A stretch of DNA of 5,601 nucleotides, from the NCBI GenBank assembly GCA_947458895.1, contig CANHBY010000123.1:1-5601 (forward strand), given 5' to 3'. Positions within the stretch are counted from its first letter, which is position 1, and every line of letters begins with the position of its first letter. The notes below the pieces were generated by a model. That model saw nothing but the letters and a program-made list of their open reading frames with translations. It was not told where the DNA came from and searched no databases. Origin of the DNA: Burkholderiales bacterium. GTDB taxonomy: Bacteria > Pseudomonadota > Gammaproteobacteria > Burkholderiales > Burkholderiaceae_C. Positions 5,293 to 5,601 of this stretch are shown one piece after another. The position numbers and the translations under genes were made by a program.

Positions 5293-5601
5293 GTGCGGAA
5301 CAGTCTTGGTGCACCGCTTGTGTATGAACTTCGTGGGTCGTGCCGCCACAGTTTGTCGCGCTTGCTGTTGCTGGTGCTCGGTGCCCTGACTGCCGTGCCC
5401 CGCTCGGCTTTGGCGCTGGACGTCAATGCTTTGCCCACGGGGGCGCAGGTGAGTGCGGGGGCGGCCACGGTGAGCCAGTCGGGCAACCGGATGGATGTTA
5501 ACCAGGCGAGTGAGCGGGCTTCTTTGAACTGGGCTTCGTTCAACATTGGCCGGGATGCCAAGGTGCAGTTTAATCAGCCCTCCAGCAGCTCGGTGGCTTT
5601 G
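5293..5601 (+). CDS. Filamentous-haemagglutinin family TpsA exoprotein, N-terminus only (cut by right edge)
   Basis: The first 103 residues are visible. GTG 5293 is chosen because GGAGG (5282-5286) lies six bases upstream, the best-placed ribosome binding site in the window; GTG 5278 and TTG 5287 are in-frame alternatives without such spacing, and TGA at 5254-5256 closes the frame upstream. Residues 1-41 form a signal peptide with a Leu-rich core (21-33) ending SALA. The mature part begins LDVNALPTGAQVSAG and continues with SGNRMDVNQ (63-71), LNWASFNIG (78-86) and VQFNQPSSSSVAL (91-103), the classic start of the TPS/haemagglutination-activity domain. In this family the domain is recognised by the POTRA motifs of an outer-membrane TpsB pore, which exports a long beta-helical adhesin, toxin or contact-dependent inhibition protein. 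No TpsB lies in the window, so it should be downstream or elsewhere. Which kind of exoprotein this is depends on the missing C-terminus. Confidence 0.9.
   Translation, partial: MRNSLGAPLVYELRGSCRHSLSRLLLLVLGALTAVPRSALALDVNALPTGAQVSAGAATVSQSGNRMDVNQASERASLNWASFNIGRDAKVQFNQPSSSSVAL

Noticed and set aside
5107..5561. Minus-strand frames opposite the TpsA-like gene and its leader
   Set aside because: They are antisense to a clear TPS domain and signal peptide, with no supporting motif.

Overview
The window looks like a chromosomal segment of a betaproteobacterium of the order Burkholderiales, most likely Comamonadaceae or a close relative. The evidence is the high GC content, the order lptD-surA-rsmA on one strand, and the sequence character of all three proteins. 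The genus cannot be fixed from the sequence alone.

Layout from left to right. Bases 1-404 carry no confidently identified gene. The first ~135 bases hold an unidentified reading frame cut by the window edge, more likely the start of a minus-strand gene diverging from lptD than the end of a plus-strand gene. Next comes a nested, imperfect inverted-repeat element (166-244), a short tandem repeat, and a presumed regulatory zone with a TTGACA box inside a CTTGAC/GTCAAG dyad and a 10-bp palindrome. A possible 14-codon leader ORF with a good ribosome binding site lies just before lptD, which itself lacks one.

Bases 405-4984 form a tight three-gene, presumably co-transcribed cluster: lptD (outer-membrane LPS translocon barrel), surA (periplasmic chaperone/peptidyl-prolyl isomerase that helps fold outer-membrane barrels, including LptD in E. 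coli) and rsmA/ksgA (16S rRNA dimethyladenosine transferase). The gaps are 30 and 14 bp. pdxA, which lies between surA and rsmA in E. coli, is absent. The first two genes form a logical pair (a barrel and its chaperone); the rRNA methylase is a traditional but functionally separate passenger.

Bases 4985-5292 are a non-coding gap with an AT-richer patch, a strong G-quadruplex-type G-run cluster and a 10-bp palindrome. At 5293 a new gene begins with GTG behind a well-placed GGAGG. Its first 103 residues are a signal peptide plus the start of a filamentous-haemagglutinin type secretion domain (two-partner secretion TpsA), and it runs off the right edge. This is the accessory part of the window.

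I see no CRISPR array, tRNA, rRNA or recognisable transposase, and no convincing evidence of a wholly new system. The points most worth checking are the lptD leader region, the 166-244 structured element, the nine-G run inside lptD, and the G-rich 5' region of the adhesin gene.
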